From assembly GCA_001600875.1 (NCBI GenBank), contig BCLD01000015.1, positions 165,862 to 229,861 of the forward strand: a stretch of 64,000 nucleotides of DNA. Reading direction: 5' to 3'. Position 1 is the stretch's first letter, and each line of letters opens with the position of its first letter. Source of the stretch: Solicoccozyma terricola (lineage: Eukaryota > Basidiomycota > Tremellomycetes > Filobasidiales > Piskurozymaceae). The notes under the pieces were generated by a model, which made no database searches, was not told the origin of the DNA, and saw nothing but the letters and a program-made list of their open reading frames with translations. The translations under genes and the position numbers were made by a program. Below are positions 13,535 to 25,043 of this stretch, one piece after another.

Positions 13535-14288
13535 CTCAGCAACGTCTGGTGTTGCGTTACTGTATCAGACGAGGAGATGACTCGCGGCGATGGACGGAGT
13601 GCAGAGGTGTTGGTTGTTGTGCTGCCTACCCATGAGGAGGTGAAGAAGGGGACTGAGTCGTAATCTGACCTGACCCATTAATAATTTTGCTGTGTTGGTT
13701 GAGAATCTGGCCAAATATAAATCTGATCCCGCGTCGAAATAGATCGTCATCGGACCTTAATGAGCGGCAACATCCTGTGCACATCACCACTGTCTTGGAC
13801 TTTGAAATGGTCATGTATACCGTCTCACCACCAAACGGAAGACTGGAAGCAATAGGGGAGAGTCTGCCCTCAACCTCATGATCCTGCTGCCCGAAGTCAG
13901 CATCGCTGCAGAGGTCACAATGAGCCAGTCTCGACGAACGTGCGCTCGTAACGAGACTGAACGGGATGCAGACTTTCACGACTGGCTAGATTCTACGAAA
14001 GGAGACCATATCTGGTACAGCCTAGGTATCGACGCTCCTGAGATCCGTCGGATGTCGTCGGGTTCGTTTCAGCCGTTAAACCCACCAAGTGTAGCAAGGA
14101 GAGAGTTACCTCCTTTCATACCGGCTCCTCCCTTCTCCACTCATGAGAGGGATTAGAGGGGTTTGTGTTAGCAAGGGTGGTCTTAATGAACTGCAAATAT
14201 CCAACTACACAACTCTTACCTCGAAAAAAATACAAACTTTTCACATTTTCACATTACATCACTCCTCCTCTCTCGTACACTTCTGAAT
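13535..14288. other. Divergent promoter region between GH9 and an orphan gene
   Basis: This is a 754-bp region between two divergent starts. It has no codon pattern or domain I can defend, although a frame is open on the plus strand at 13878-14156. It presumably holds both promoters. Confidence 0.5.
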
Positions 14289-15208
14289 ATGATGGCACAC
14301 CCAACACCACCACTGTCCCCAAAACTTCCCACCGATGCCTTTACTCGCGCCTTGGATGCTCAACTCTGGCGATCAAGCGTCCAAGAGACTCGAAGGAATA
14401 GCTATGGAAAACCTCAGCCATCTCTTGCACATGAAGTAGTTATGAGTTCATATGCTCACAATGTCGATGCTCCCACCCCTGTCAACACCTTGATCAACAA
14501 TGGGCGAAGGCCATCAATTGGGGGTATCGCATCTCCGACATTCAACCTTGCCTTGACTAATGGGTTGCTTGGTCTGCAGAGTGGCTCGGGTGGATTCCAG
14601 CCGTCTTTGGGTTTGGGGGTGGGTCGGATTGGTGGAACACTCAGTTCCACGATGAACGTCAACACACCAGCAACGTTCATTGGTTTGAACCACATGGTTC
14701 GATCATCAGTCCAGAACCAAGGAAGTCTGCTAGGGTATGTCGGTGAATTGTCCAACTTTCTAGATATATCTGATTTGATATTTTACTCTTCTGCCAGTTT
14801 GCTAGACGAGGAAGGTAACGCATTGCAATTTCAGTGAGTTTGTCCACCAACTTAAAAGAGTTATCTCCGCCCTGAACATGCCTTTACCCATTTAGACCAC
14901 AAGTCCCCTTGTCACCCGCTTCTCATCTTCATGGACAGGTCATCGACTCATCTCCAGTCTGTAAAGGTGGCATCTCCTCCTTCCGCATCTCCAACGGGGA
15001 CGCCGCAAGGGAATTCCCTACCTACTTTGGAATGTTTAGTGACGTTCCGAAAGGGACCGAGACCAGTGGGTGGCATCTCCGTGTTCTCACACACTGGCTA
15101 GATGCTGATCAGTTTCAACACGCAGAAGAAGGGCAGCCAGAGCATCCTACGCAAGCCAAGACTGACAAGGTCAAAGACGACTCAAAGGACCAGAACATCT
15201 TTGGATAG
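14289..15208 (+). CDS. Orphan protein, 264 residues, three exons
   Basis: I do not recognise a family. Exons 14289-14734, 14798-14833 and 14896-15208 join in frame through consensus GTATGT and GTGAGT donors and CAG/TAG acceptors, ending at a TAG. The protein starts MMAHPTPPLSPKLPTDAF. Its middle is Gly/Ser/Asn-rich and low in complexity (around GGIASPTFNLALTNGLLGLQSGSGG). The C-terminal half has a more ordered region (FRISNGDAAREFPTYFGMFSDVP, GWHLRVLTHWLDADQF) and a charged Lys/Asp tail ending KDQNIFG. No signal peptide or membrane helix is seen. The second exon is only 36 nt. Confidence is in the gene, not in a function. Confidence 0.65.
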
Positions 15209-15874
15209 TGGTGTAATTCCCCTCCACAAAGCCAGACGAGTTAGAGTGTGGGATAAATCAGAGTATGTTCGAAGAAAACATGTATTTTAGACCTTTGGCT
15301 TCTCCAGCTGTTCCCAATGAAGCATCATAGCGTCATCGTTTTGTCATTCCCGAATTTGCCACTTGTTTTCAGATGGCTAAAAGGCTATTGATCAAGGTAA
15401 AGTAAATGATCTACAACAAGGTATCTAAACATCCATTCATCTAAGCGAGTACATGCTCGAAAACAAATTCAATCTACAACAAATCCCCACGACTTTCCCC
15501 TGCAAACCGACCACCCTCACTTCCCGGTGCTATGACCCCCGTCCCCCCCGGTTCGCCCCATGTTTTCAACAGCATCTGATATCACTTCCTTCTTCTAACT
15601 ATCCAGCCACACCTGATCTGCTAGATCGACAGGTGTACATATGGCACTCACTTCCATCAGGTTGTCTTGCAATAACATCCGTGATCAATCCGAACACCTT
15701 ATGTATGGGAATAGCTGAGAGGAATCCCTAAAAACACCACCTCGTCCGCTCGGTTCAGCTATCATTATATTGGACGGCGATGGACACATGTTTCGATACG
15801 GATAGCCTGATATGGAAACACGAAGATGATCGGTACTTTGGTAATTCATAAACGATCTACCCGATCATGTCCTT
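15209..15874. other. Convergent intergenic region, nothing secure
   Basis: 666 bp lie between the 3' ends of the orphan gene and BFR2. Short frames occur (for example plus 15453-15731), but none shows a start context, introns or homology I recognise. It probably holds 3' UTRs. Confidence 0.45.
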
Positions 15875-17874
15875 TCAAAAGACTCTCAGTCCAGCTACCA
15901 TGCCACCCTGCATGTCCAGCGCAGGAATCTCATCTACTTGCATACCAGTCATCCCTTCATCGAATGTCTCCAATGTTCCACCAGCTCCTTCCAAACCTGC
16001 GCCGCCTAAAAGACTCGAAAATAGCTCATCTATCTGCTCATCGTGCCATCCTTGCTCGAGAGGTATGGGGACGGCAAAGTTCTGCGCCTTTTCATGGACG
16101 GTATATCTGTAATGCATTGTGTCAGCTGAAAGATCAGCCATGGAGAGGTATAAAAGTTCACACTGACCGAAGGCGTCGACCCTTGGATCCACCTCTTTCA
16201 GCCTCACGCTTCTTCTTGTTTTCTTTTCGCATGTTGAGGAGATCTTGACCTGGGCCGGACGTTGAGCCAGCTCGAGCCTCAATCACCTCGCGCAGCAAAC
16301 TCTTATAGAAACCCTCTTCAATCTCGTTAAAATCACGCGAATCGGTCATACGTGCCTGTTGGTTGGGTGAATCGGATTAGTTTGGGAAAATTCCCTGTAT
16401 CAGATAGCACCGGAACTTACCTTGGCGGCCAAACCAGTCTCGATAGCTTCCACAACACCAACTTGACCGGCATTGGAGAACTTGTTGTTTCCAGCTTGAA
16501 GCATCGTCGCTGCTTGGACTTTGGTTGACCACTTGTTGAGGATGGAAACGAGTTGTTCATGGGACCTATTGACATACCTTTCAGTCAGCCGGGTGTCTAG
16601 TCTCGAAGTGAGAAAAACTTGCTCACCCATCTGAAATTGCAAGTGAGTCTTTTGCACTTCGAAGCCAGTACCCTTCATCCAATGCGTTCTCAGCCGCATC
16701 CTCATCGCTCGGTCTATGTGACGCAGCAATGTCGCTTCCGGGTAAAGAGAATCGCTAAGTGGTGATTGAGGGCATCAGCCTTCTAGAACCATCTCCAATA
16801 GACAACGAAAAGGAAACCTCACATGTCTGATCGAAAACATCCTCTCATTCAATGTCGCCAATGACTTCAAAGCATCTCTCCGGGACCGGCTAACATCCTC
16901 GTCTTCCTCATCGGCATCTCCCATCTCAGCAGCTTTGCGCTTTCTTGCGTTTATGATTTGTTGCGACGAGGTGAAGACTTTCTGGAACGATATACGGAGT
17001 GCTAGAGCATCATCAAAGAATGCCTGATGGGAGGGAATGTCGAGTGTCAGCCTTTCAATATGGAACTGTGGTGCGATGTCATAACATACCTGTTGTCGTA
17101 TGATGGCTCGACCTTTCTCAATATCTTTAGCTTTAGACGCTTTTATGGCGGCAATGGGATCGAGGTTGCCGGGAAGGGAAGGTTTGGTAGTGCTTTGAGG
17201 TGGTCGGGTGAATTTCTCATCCTCTTCCTCTTCGTCACCTTCGTCCTCGCTGTCTTCATCCTCTTCGTCCTCTTCCTCGTCGTCGTCATCATCATCACCC
17301 TCGTCATCGTCTTCTTCATCATCTTCCTCATCGTGATCTAAATCCTCCGAATCTTGTTCACCCATCCCATTCCCATTTTCTTCCACATCCGAATCATCAT
17401 CGTCGAAGATCTTGACTCTCTTCGTCTTCCCAGAACTCGATCCTCCTACACCGTATTTCGCATCAAGTTCGGAGAAAGTTGTAGCCGCTGAATCTCTGAT
17501 ACGAGATTTGCTGATAAAGAAAAATCCCACAACAGGAGTGGTGTCAGTCTGAGCCGTTGAGGAAATACATGCGACGGAATGAATATACCTAACAACGGCG
17601 TAATGATCCCGACCAGCACTGCCATCGTCTGCGATTTTCAAGCCTCCCAAAGAGGAATATGCAGTCTCAGGGTCGGCTTCGACTGTAAAGGGAAACCAAA
17701 CGAGTCAGAATTATAGTCTCGATGAACTGGAAATTTGTCTACACCTACCGACTGGAGCTTTGTTGTGGAGCTCTTTGAGCTGTTGAGCAAGCGTAAGACG
17801 GCCTGTGAAGCAGGGTGAGATTCAGCAAACTGTCGTGGCGGTGAAAATGCGAGTTCTAGCTCACCTGTCGACAT
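15875..17874 (-). CDS. BFR2: BFR2/AATF nucleolar protein of the small-subunit processome
   Basis: BFR2 (AATF/Che-1 in animals) acts in the nucleolus in 18S rRNA maturation. The first exon is only 10 nt (17865-17874), giving MSTG. It is spliced to [17 protein letters not shown] and then [20 protein letters not shown], the conserved N-terminus. A long acidic tract follows (about 17220-17400, nearly all Asp/Glu), then [19 protein letters not shown], the AATF domain ([35 protein letters not shown]), and a C-terminal region with [47 protein letters not shown] and [15 protein letters not shown]. That last block is the Traube/TRAUB domain found at the C-terminus of the family. The protein ends [13 protein letters not shown]. 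It is divergent from COG8, with 295 bp between the starts. Confidence 0.92.
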
Positions 17875-18169
17875 TGTAGATGCGTTGGTATCTGAGATGA
17901 CTTTGGGTAGGTCCAACTGCTGCAGTTGGTTCAAAATAATTTGGGAAATCTTGAAAATCCGCGGTGTGCACGGGAGATTGCTGGTCCGAGCCAGCCGCGC
18001 CCCGTTGCACCACCATGTCTTGTCACATCTACTGGTCACCATCATTCACCGTCGACGAGCAACCAACTGAGCAGTGAGGACGCTCCGAGACCGGAGATCT
18101 CGATGGTATAGCGACTGGCTCTCAATATCGCGTCGACAACTGCCGAGTTGCCTCGATATCAGAATACAA

Positions 18170-20973
18170 ATGGAGGTCACACCTGCTCGTAAGTCCCGAA
18201 TGGTCATTGGCATCTTGTCGGGTATTGACACCACAATAATACACCTCCAGCTCCCGAGGAAGAGGTACGCCTCCTACCTTACATCCTCTCCGGATCTCCT
18301 CAAAATGGCATTCACGTCCCACCTTCTGAGCTCACCACGCCAGCAGCAACCGAATACCTTCACACCATCACCTCCCTTTCCCTCTCGGAACTCCAAGCTG
18401 AACCCAGTCGAATACAAGAAGAGGCCGCTGCAATAGAAGGAGAACTCACCAACTTGTGCTTCCGTGAACATAAAACTTTCATAGAGGTTCATCGATGCGC
18501 CGATGACGTTCAACGTGCCTTTGAAGAGTTCGGGGATTCCTTGGATAGATTATTGGACGCCGTCCCGCCGTTGGAAAGGGAATGCGAGGCTTTCGCGGTT
18601 TCAACGAGAGGGATCCAGCAGGATAGGAGGAAAGCAACACTTGTCCTTGAGCATCAGGATAAATTATTGGATTTGCTGGAAATTCCTCAACTAGTGGATA
18701 CGTGCGTGAAGAATGGGTATTATCAAGAAGCGATGGAGTTGTCAGCTCATGCGAAGAGCATGGCGAAACGTTATGGAGATGTACCAATCGTACTATCGGT
18801 GGAAGCTGAAGTGGCAAAGGTGATGCAACTTCAGCTATCTCAGCTGTTGGCGTCGCTTCGAGAGCAGGTCAAGCTTCCGATGCTCGTCAAAGCTGTCGGA
18901 TTCCTCCGACGAATGGGAGATCTACCTGAGGATGAACTGCGAATAGCATTCCTCGAGTCGAGGGAATCATATTTCAGGACTTTATACGGGCAACTAGAAC
19001 GGGATAGGACAGACAAGGTTCGGTATACCAGACGGTATATCGACCTGTTTCGAGAAAACGTCTACGACACGATATCGCAATACGGATCGATTTTCCTCGA
19101 TCCTCAATTGTTTGCGCAAGAGAAACAACCAAACGACATGGATGCCGCCGTGGATGTCCTTGTGGTTTACTGTCACCACGCACTCGGTTCTCTCCTCGAG
19201 GTTATCTCTCAAAACTTCCCTCATATACCCGATACGTCATCCTTATCCTCACTACTCACTCAATTAGGATACTGTTCTCTCTCTTTCGCTCGAGTCGGGA
19301 TGGACTTCAACGCATACATCATCAAACCTTTCCATGATGCTGTCCTCAACCTAACCACACGAGATCTTTCCGATGCTCAGGAAACCATCCTCCTCGCTTT
19401 CAAAGAAGCTACCCGCCTATCTCGCACTCCTTCTGCGTGGATGTGTTCATCAGAAGCACTGCCTGGGATACTGGCGTCGCCATCATCGCCACCTGACTAC
19501 CCGGAGTTCTCTGGGTCTCTCTCCTCGCCGCCTTCCTACCTCAGCTTCTACCCACCACTAGCTATATATCTCAACGCCGCGCTCTCCACTCTCAACTCTT
19601 TACGTCTCCTTGCCCCTCTATCCCTCATGCAACCGATACTCACCCATCTCGAACAATCTCTCGCGGGCTTGATTGACGAGCTCATTTCCTATGCACGGGC
19701 AATCCTCATCGAGACGTCGAACATTCAGGTTAGACCAGGGGCAATGCATCGGAATCATGGAGTCCGGAACCAGGGTGTTACGGCGGAAACACGATCGGAG
19801 AGAACTAGAGAAGCTAGGAGGGTACTCTGCGCCTTCGCAGGAGCGCTATTACATGGCGTGGAAGAATTTTTGAGGCGGGCATTGGTTGATGGTGTTTATG
19901 ATGGCCAGCAAGGGCTGGCGGAGGACTTGAAGATGGATGTGACGTTGCGGCAGGCAGTGGAACTACTACGGCAGTGGATAGAGGAACATGGAGAGCGGCC
20001 GATCGAGCTGCAGAAGAAGGCAGATGACGGGTCATCGGAAACATTCGATGTCCAGCCGCATCTATCGGCCACCGCGGGTGGAGATATCACCGAATCGAAA
20101 GCCGCGGCGGAGACACCAGACATCACAGCTCGAGACTTGGATGAGGACATCGACGCGTTGGAAGGTGTAGGCAGCAGTGGACAAACGCAGATGCAACCCA
20201 GAGCGTCTCTTCAACATACAATCAACGACGATGACGAACAAGTCCGGCCAATATTCATAAACAAGGACGAGACGAACGAAGCCGAGGATGTCACGACCAT
20301 TCCTTCCGACATCTCTGTGACTCTCGCCAAGTCAATCAAAGAAAGCGAGATGAAGGCCGGTGTAGACATCGAGTTGGATGCAAAGGCAACAGCACATGTG
20401 CCTCCGGAGGTGGTAGTGCCGGAGAGTGAACCAGACCACTTCTTGGATCGCTCTCCGACCATCGGGACGGTATCGAATGACGCCGAGACCGAAGCAGAGA
20501 TGGCCTGTCAGACGCAGGATGGATTCGCAACAGCCACCACGGAGCGACAGTATGTTACCGTGAAACCTGAACAAAATACAGAAGTCCCAGAAGTCCCGGC
20601 ACACGAGAACCTGTTCTCGCACAGTCGTCAAGGGAGTGGATCCTCGGAAGTGAAAGAGAGCGTCGCGTTTGATCCTCCTTCAATTAGAGAAGCCGACGTT
20701 ACACCTCTTGGCTTGTCCCTAGAGGACGGGGGGGCAGTTGCGACTGACGAGGCCGTTTGTCAACCACTGGAACCAGCTCAAAGCCACACCTTCCCCGATC
20801 AGTCCGGCGACGAATCGACCGCTAGCACTCAGTGGCCCAATGCAAAAGACAACACAGCTATGTCGGTTGCACCCGAAGAAAATGAAGAGACACCGACGCC
20901 TCCTCTAACGTCAGGTTCATCGGCCACCAAGTCCACGAACAAACCGAAGAAGAAGAAGAAGGGCAAGAAGTAG
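18170..20973 (+). CDS. COG8: Conserved oligomeric Golgi complex subunit 8
   Basis: COG8 belongs to lobe B of the COG tether, which captures retrograde vesicles at the Golgi. Exon 1 is 19 nt (18170-18188, MEVTPA). The 62-nt intron (GTAAGT ... CCTCCAG) joins it to 18251-20973, giving 913 residues. The N-terminal part matches the Cog8/Dor1 family: PPEEEVRLLPYILSG, EYLHTITSLSLSEL, LCFREHKTFIEVH, LLEIPQLVDTCVKNGYYQEA, LVKAVGFLRRMGDL, FLESRESYFRTLYGQLER and YIDLFRENVYDTISQY. The last roughly 330 residues are acidic, Ser/Thr-rich and probably disordered, and end in a lysine run (KPKKKKKGKK). That tail is longer than in textbook homologues. Without splicing, no ATG precedes the conserved start, which supports the short first exon. 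Confidence 0.93.
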
Positions 20974-22150
20974 ATAGGACAGTCGATCTCATCCATAGTC
21001 ATGCCAACCTGCCATACGTTACCTTTGCTCAAGCATTCGTGATAGCTTCGCTTCATGTTCAAAGACGGTGCCATTTCCAGACCCAAGCAAAAACCAATTG
21101 TAAGAAAGAGTACATGCTTGAAACGTATGATACAACCGAAACAACCAAAGAAGGTCCCACCACCACCCCATGCCGATATCGAAATCGCGCATGTCCTTCT
21201 TCGATGTCCAATTATACCTCCGTTCCCCCTCCAATGACCTCCAAAATTCCTGCCTCGACAACAATTGGCTATGAGCTTCTCCTGCTGCGGGAATGCATCC
21301 TACCGAACTCACCTCGTTATATATCGCAAGAGTTCCCTTCTTCCGGCGCGTTTGTCCGCATCGCTGAGAAGAGTAGCAAGAATACCTCGACCAACAAAGC
21401 CCCTCCGCTCCGGTGACTCAATTCAAACAGTCTCGGAAAGACCTGACAACCTGTACGCATCTTTAGAACCCAATTGAACCTGCAGAGGCCCACCTCTCCC
21501 GCCATGCGTCCCTTTATTCCTCCGCTAGAGTTGCCTTACTCCTTTTTGTGGACCTGGTGGGGTTAAACATCGCGCAATGCTTGGAAAACCCCTTAAACCA
21601 AGGTAGGTACGACAATACTGGCTGAGGGAGTTCTGCACGACGCTTGCGATGGGTGTCCAGGTGTAGGTAACTTATCGATGGACTCTCGTCTGTCCAAACG
21701 TAGAAACCTTCGTTCGGTAACTTGGGCTATTAAAGATTCAGTCAGCTTAGGTCGGAGGTAAGAGGTGCAGGAGAGCTAACTTTTCAGCTCCTGGTACTCA
21801 GCCATGTCCCACAGAGTGCTGCTTGAGTTCTTCGCTGAGGTATACCGGGTGGTAGGTGCACTACACATGTAGGTCGACACAGCATGGTGGAATCATCAGA
21901 ATCCTATGCAACGCTATGAAGGACACCCACTCACGATAGCTGGTTCCTTAAAACCTGCAAAGGAGCCAAGTCAGCAACATTGTTCGCCATCGAGTAATCA
22001 CTCATCCTTTCGCATGACAGCGTGTGTGGTTCATAAAGTAAGAAAGGTCGTAGCAAGTCGATTCCGTATGTAGAGGACTGGTTAGCTTCTGTTTCTCGTC
22101 AATCTTCCACGCCCCTACCACGGCGAGCCTTTCACCAAGCTGCACAATCC
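20974..22150. other. 1.2-kb region with an unresolved minus-strand candidate exon pair
   Basis: No recognisable protein is present. On the minus strand a good intron can be drawn at 21250-21312 (ACGAG|GTGAGT ... GAGGCAG|GAATTTTGG). It joins open stretches above 21312 to 21019-21249 in two possible frames; one frame runs on under the COG8 3' end. A hairpin-capable sequence (GGGGTT 21559-21564, AACCCC 21587-21592) lies further right. On the plus strand, splice-like sites (AAG|GTAGGT near 21600, GAG|GTAAGA near 21755, TTTTCAG near 21785) could belong to a non-coding transcript. I cannot decide between a small gene and long UTRs. Confidence 0.35.
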
Positions 22151-24417
22151 TCAGCAAGAATTCTCCCAAGCCGCGTATTCTCCCAATTTCTCCATCAAAT
22201 CCACAATCATCAAGCTCTCGTCACGACCAGATGCCCCTTTCTTGATTAATCCTCGTAGTCGTGCTCCGAGATCGGTCAAGGTCAGCCCATCGAGAATGCG
22301 TTTCGGTGGAAGCCAGAGGTCGTTGTTCACGATTTCTCCTTCCCAGCCAGAGAAGTCGCCGATGTCTCCCATATCTATACGCATCAAGCTCTCGTCACCG
22401 ACGCATGTGCCCTTCACGGTCATATTTCGAACTATATAACCGTCCAGGGTCAGGCCGTCCAGGGCTTTGATGGCTTCTTCTGATTCAAAGGAGACGTTTG
22501 GATCCATCTTAGCCTTACGGCATTCTTCCTCGTATAATGAGTCGTTGAGGAGTGTCTCTTCGGCGACCTTGAGTGGATGATGCAGCTCATTTGCAGATGA
22601 GGGATCCGTTACCCCCAAGAGATCTTCGTGGCCTGCCGCTATACCAAGAGCTACCAGCTCGCTAATCGACAGGCTTATGTCGCCGGCATGCTGTGGAAGG
22701 ATGTTGTTATTTAGAATACAGCGCTATGCACGAGAATGGCGCATCGCTCTCACCTTATAGCGATCGTTAGATTCCTCCAGCCTCCTTTCCATCGCAGCCT
22801 TCACCCTTATGTTTTTAGCTGTTATCAATGGTTCATAGTCATGCTCCTCGGGAGGAGGAGACCATTGTTTCTCCACACACGACGAGGGGTAAACATCGCA
22901 GACTCTTGAACCTTTTTGGAAGTACTGCCATTTGGGAGGTTGAAGAAGTGTCGTGTCTGTCTGTGACCGGTACCATAATATCTCTTTATTACTTGTTCCT
23001 TGTCCCCGCCTATTCCAGGGGTCATGGTATACACCTCCGAGATTATCGTGCTGCCTAGGCCATCGCTCGTGGGGGGCCATGTCGGACATCGAGGGGATGT
23101 AATATTCACCGCCCGGTATGAGCCTTTTCGCCAGGTCGGATCTTTCCTTGTCAGACAAGAATTCCTCTTCGAAGGGAAGTCTGCCGGTCGTCAAAATTTC
23201 ACACTGAGTATCGGTGATGAGGATGATGGGAATCTGGGTAAAGGGGATCAAGTGTAAGCAGCAAAACAGATGTTATTGAATACGAGAGTTACGGATGGCA
23301 TGGGGCGAGAGTGAAGCATTCAATAACCATACCGATTCCCTTAAAGCCTAAGATCACTCACGAGTGAAGATGTTTCCACAACATCCTTCTGGATTTCCTT
23401 GTTGAAATAGGAAGTCGGGACTGACTTGGACTTGGACTCGGCTGGCTGCCAAGGCTTCCAATCAAGCACAGAATTTAACTTGGGTGCGCCGTAATACTGA
23501 ACGGGCAGGTTGGATGATGAAGCAGCGGTAGACGATAGCCTGGATGTTCGTGAGGCGGGAGTATGGTCGTAGGAAACCGGAATTGCTAGTGCCGATGACC
23601 TGGCTGTTGAGCTGGATGACCTTGATGCTCGCGGGGGAGTCACATGATGGTTGAACGACGGAACGGACAAGGTGTTGCTGGATGTTCTAGCCACACGGGG
23701 AGTCACATGATGGTTGAACGACGGAACGGACAAGGTGTTGCTGGATGTTCTGGCCACACTGGACGATATCGATACCCGCGGAGCGACCGTGGTCTCGCGA
23801 ACAGCAGGCAAAGCCGGGGCTGCGAGGAAGCCAGACGAAGAGGTTGAACCGGATCTTATTGAAATTCGCGAGGACTTGGATGCTTGAGTAGTCGCAACAC
23901 CTCCAGCCTTTGTCGCCTTCCTTGCTTCAATCCTGGCGAGCACCTCAGCACGTCTGTCCAGCTCTTTCTGCTCCTTGTCCCGCTTCTCTTGGGCCTCTCT
24001 CCTCATCTCTTCTCCCCTTTGAAAGCACTCCGCATCCTCTCTGGCTTTCCTCATCTCCCTCAACCTTGCCAACTTGATTCTAGGCGGCGTTTCAGGCCGG
24101 ACCGCCTTCTTTACCTTTGGCTGCGGTGCAAACGAACCAGCCGAGACGGCCCACCAGTTAGTATCATCGGCAGGCGACGCTGCTTCCGCTTTCGAGCTCT
24201 TTTGCTGCGGTGCAATTCTACCGTCTGGGACGGTAGACGTGTTAGTAATTCTGCCAGCCTTTACTTCACCTTTCAACCCAGCCCGATCCGCTTTGGTCGC
24301 CCTAGGGGCTTCCTCGCGTACTTGACATTTCTGCAAGAGCATATTGGCTGCGTTGATAAGGTTGGCGCTGGCGGCCTTTCGGTCTTCGCGAGTTTCAGTT
24401 CGGTAGACAGAAGTCAT
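22151..24417 (-). CDS. Orphan protein with internal duplications, 691 residues
   Basis: I do not recognise the family. Three exons, 23362-24417, 22754-23233 and 22151-22690, join in phase 0 with clean GTGAG donors and CAG acceptors. The ATG at 24417 (MTSVYRTETREDRKAASANL) was chosen as the first after which the sequence looks coding. The N-terminal third has a strongly charged helix likely to form a coiled coil (RIKLARLREMRKAREDAE to AEVLARIEARKATK). A Ser-rich region then carries a perfect 20-residue core twice (VARTSSNTLSVPSFNHHVTP), encoded by a 63-bp tandem repeat. The C-terminal exon repeats a LDGLTL...GDESLM...G..WE motif twice. No signal peptide or membrane helix is visible. Two CACGTG sites lie about 390-400 bp upstream. 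Confidence 0.7.
23638..23763 (-). repeat. Two tandem 63-bp units inside the orphan gene
   Basis: The sequence from CACATGATGG at 23641 recurs at 23704 with almost no change, a spacing of 63 bp or 21 codons. It stays in frame and encodes VARTSSNTLSVPSFNHHVTP twice, followed by R in one copy and P in the other. Its near identity at the DNA level means a recent duplication. Confidence 0.85.
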
Positions 24418-25043
24418 CGTAAGAGAGTTGGTAGTTTGGGTAGTAGTTTGTGTGGAGTGCGAAAGTGTGGGGGTGCGTATGTGGGTTGGATATATATCTG
24501 AAGGAGAAGAAGGAGGTCTCCGAGCAGCCAGACAGAGAGGTTGACAATATATAGGCATGGGCGTCGAACAGTAGAGCACGACGATGCGGAACCATCGCTC
24601 GTCCATCGTCGCTGCATGCGAGACTTGACAGGATGCTGGAGGAGCGTGGAGGCCAGACCGTAGCTTGACCCCGTCGGAAGCGTCCCAACGACCATGTTCC
24701 ACCTCCGCCAGCTCTTACTGGCTGGATGATGCTGTTGTTGATGCCGTTCCTGAAGGTCTCACAAACATTTTCAACTTTTCTGCGTGTTTATGCCGAGAGT
24801 GACACGTGTCGGCCACGTGCTCGGGGCCCCGCAGTGGCAACAGCCGCCCGAATGCATTACTAGATCATGCTTCAACCAAACAGGTAGAGTCACGAGCGAG
24901 GAGTTGAAGAGCGAATGGGCATAGGTTCAGTGTCATTAATAGTATTATATTACTACGGTAGCGGTCGTCAAGTTGTCGTTCAAATGATTCCGTCGATTCA
25001 GAGAAGCAAGCAGGGAAACCGTGGATCCAACCCCGCCTCTCCA
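24418..25043. promoter_or_regulatory. Upstream region of the orphan gene with two CACGTG sites
   Basis: This 626-bp region separates the RAX2 stop from the start of the 22151-24417 gene. CACGTG occurs at 24803-24808 and 24814-24819, eleven bases apart centre to centre, the spacing of one DNA turn. The part nearest RAX2 is probably its 3' UTR. Confidence 0.4.

Noticed and set aside
13878..14156. Plus-strand frame of 92 codons in the GH9/orphan promoter region
   Set aside because: There is no recognisable domain and no splice connection to 14289; better read as promoter DNA.
17027..17341. Plus-strand open frame rich in Phe/Leu/Val
   Set aside because: It is the complement of the BFR2 acidic tract; GAN codons read backwards give hydrophobic residues.
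21019..21505. A confident small minus-strand gene
   Set aside because: Two frames are possible after the candidate intron, neither is recognisable, and one overlaps COG8; reported only as an unresolved region.
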